The position numbers and the translations under genes were made by a program. This document shows, one piece after another, positions 63,108-64,000 of a stretch of 64,000 bases of DNA. The stretch spans positions 1,550,001 through 1,614,000 of the forward strand of contig JALJCQ010000011.1 in the NCBI GenBank assembly GCA_023091665.1. The letters are read 5' to 3'. The DNA comes from Pythium myriotylum (Eukaryota > Oomycota > Peronosporomycetes > Pythiales > Pythiaceae). The notes beneath the pieces are model-generated. The model was not told the origin of the DNA. It saw only the letters and a list, made by a program, of their open reading frames with translations, and ran no database searches. Within the stretch, counting starts at the first letter, position 1. Each line of letters begins with the position of its first letter.

Positions 63108-63443
63108 TGTAACGGGGTGTTCCCGTTACATGGTACGGACCCATGTCAATGGTGTCCGATAGGAACATCGTGAACCCATCTGGTTGCGATGTCTCCTGAT
63201 TGGATAATATCCTACGATATTATCCCGATTTCCCACCAATCACGCTAGGGTCTTGTGATTGAGTGGATGGCAGAAATCCGAGGGCGGATCTGCGAGGTTT
63301 TATATACAAAGAGTAGGTTTTTCTAGGTTTCCTAATCCATAAATTCAGTTTCCCATTTGCCCAACCCAACACAAGTCCCTGTGTTGCGCGCTTCTTACAC
63401 TGCTCCACAGTGTACGTGACGTAACGAGGTCAGCCTCGTTACA
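63108..63443 (+). repeat. 3' LTR, 336 bp
   Basis: Begins TGTAAC and ends GTTACA, so its ends form a perfect 6-bp inverted repeat, unlike the 5' LTR. TATATA at 63301-63306. Nine differences from the 5' LTR: three in the first 14 nt and six in a 35-nt stretch near the downstream end. The 220 bp between are identical. Confidence 0.95.
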
Positions 63444-63665
63444 CAATGGGTGAGACTTCCCGAATCTTGTGCAGAGACGGGACGAAGCAGCTGCGCGCGA
63501 GGGTTCTCACCCACAAAGTCGAGGTCGGAGGGAGATGGGCGGGCCGAGTCGATCTGGTTCGCTGGCTTCATCTTCGTTCGACGGGAAGGCTGGGAGGCTG
63601 GTTGGCTGGTTACTTCGGCTGTTTGCTTGGATCGACTTGTGCTCGACGAGGCAAAGCGAGAAGTG

Positions 63666-63737
63666 AGCCCCTATAGCTCAGTGGTAGAGCACTCGCTTCG
63701 TAAGCGAAAGGTCGGTGGTTCGATCCCGCTTGGGGGC
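63666..63737 (+). tRNA. tRNA-Thr (anticodon CGT)
   Basis: A 72-nt cloverleaf. Acceptor stem GCCCCTA pairs with TGGGGGC, discriminator A. D arm GCTC..GAGC. Anticodon loop TTCGTAA with CGT, reading ACG (Thr). T arm GGTGG TTCGATC CCGCT. The A-box (TAGCTCAGTGG) and B-box (GGTTCGATCC) of RNA polymerase III are intact. The top anticodon pair is C-A mismatched. A short T run (ATCTTTTTG) follows at 63738-63746 and is a pol III terminator. No intron. Confidence 0.93.
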
Positions 63738-63817
63738 AATCTTTTTGCACACCCACACAAGACACGACCTCTCACACAACACCACCCCTCTTCCCTCCAC
63801 GTCCCGCGCTGCACCTG

Positions 63818-63982
63818 CTACCAGACATCAGGTTGACCAGCAACCACTGTCTCGGTTCTCGTCATCGCCACACTCAATGCCATGGACTTACCACCACCGC
63901 CACCGAATACAAACCCGTATTCGAGTGTCCGCAACTTCCCCTTGACCACTCGGTATCCACAGAAGACGAATCCAACGATTTT
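63818..63982 (-). CDS. Putative last exon of a gene running off the right edge
   Basis: On the minus strand a splice acceptor (GTCTCTGTCTAG) at 63983 opens a 54-codon frame to TAG at 63818-63820. The encoded text is protein-like (KIVGFVFCGYRVVKGKLRTL, then FGGGGGKSMALSVAMTRTE). The rest lies outside the window. Family unknown. Confidence 0.35.
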   Translation of the reverse strand, partial: KIVGFVFCGYRVVKGKLRTLEYGFVFGGGGGKSMALSVAMTRTETVVAGQPDVW

Positions 63983-64000
63983 CTAGACAGAGACAGGCAT

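Larger units (their letters stand above)
55542..63443 (+). mobile_element. Ty3/Gypsy chromodomain LTR retrotransposon with antisense gene
   Basis: 7,902 bp bounded by 336-bp direct LTRs. Order on the plus strand: 5' LTR, primer binding site, gag, protease, reverse transcriptase, RNase H, integrase, chromodomain. An antisense gene (61211-62986) and polypurine tract precede the 3' LTR. Integrase after RNase H marks the Ty3/Gypsy order, and the chromodomain marks a chromovirus-like member. Gag and pol are in different frames, and an in-frame TAA separates RNase H from integrase. No target-site duplication is seen (TTGGC before, CAATG after). LTRs differ at 9 positions. Dense inverted repeats occur along the whole element. 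Confidence 0.95.

Overview
The window reads as a gene-dense nuclear segment of an oomycete (Stramenopila). Introns are short (mostly 45-90 bp) with GT..AG ends, and intergenic gaps are often under 500 bp. The gene set fits a flagellated, cellulosic heterokont: a mitochondrial phosphagen kinase, a mastigoneme-like EGF protein, two secreted GH81 beta-1,3-glucanases, a villin, and a chromodomain Ty3/Gypsy element. I do not assign a genus. All exon structures below were worked out by hand from splice-site phase and protein family fit.

Layout. 0.6-1.4 kb: a FYVE/DEP protein (-), then about 3.2 kb with no gene I can support. 4.6-11.6 kb: two head-to-tail leucine-rich-repeat genes (+), one with EF hands and one with a coiled coil. 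11.8-13.3 kb: a GSK3/shaggy kinase (-), divergent from an MFS transporter (+). 15.8-18 kb: GH81 glucanase (+). 18.1-19.4 kb: farnesyl diphosphate synthase (+). 19.4-20.7 kb: the retromer-like (commander/retriever) subunit VPS26C (-). 20.9-23.4 kb: a 105-residue protein and a coiled-coil protein (-). 23.5-24.4 kb: a zinc-knuckle/SR protein (+). 24.5-29.5 kb: a 1671-residue ubiquitin protease (-). 29.7-31.5 kb: the EGF/mastigoneme-like protein (-). 31.8-33.3 kb: a seven-exon coiled-coil protein (+). 33.4-35.8 kb: the second GH81 (-). 36.5-37.2 kb: a small spliced gene of unknown function (-). 37.8-38.8 kb: a LYR-like/ApaG fusion (+). 38.9-40.9 kb: mitochondrial malic enzyme (-). 41.4-44.1 kb: villin (+). 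44.4-47.2 kb: tandem GNAT acetyltransferases (+). 47.5-49.4 kb: CCT7 (+). 49.8-51.2 kb: phosphagen kinase (+). 51.4-51.8 kb: mitochondrial bL20 (-). 52.1-53.3 kb: PP2C phosphatase (+). 53.7-54.1 kb: a small membrane protein (+). 54.3-55.3 kb: an alpha/beta-hydrolase-like gene (-).

From 55,542 to 63,443 lies a 7.9-kb LTR retrotransposon. It has 336-bp LTRs, gag, a pol in another frame, an integrase with C-terminal chromodomain, and a long gene on the opposite strand between integrase and the 3' LTR. A tRNA-Thr(CGT) gene follows at 63,666, and a putative last exon of a minus-strand gene sits at the right edge.

The most unusual region is the retrotransposon. Almost its whole length, including LTRs, sense genes and the antisense gene, is filled with short perfect inverted repeats (stems of 6-11 bp, small loops), far above chance. 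One lies just downstream of an AAAAAAT slippery site at the gag/pol junction, and another 6 nt after an in-frame TAA between RNase H and integrase. Other items of note: first coding exons of 7 and 9 nt in two neighbouring genes, a 275-bp perfectly identical block in otherwise diverged tandem acetyltransferases, a LYR-ApaG fusion, an alpha/beta-hydrolase that lacks its nucleophile serine, and a shared ATTGGTNGAAA promoter motif.
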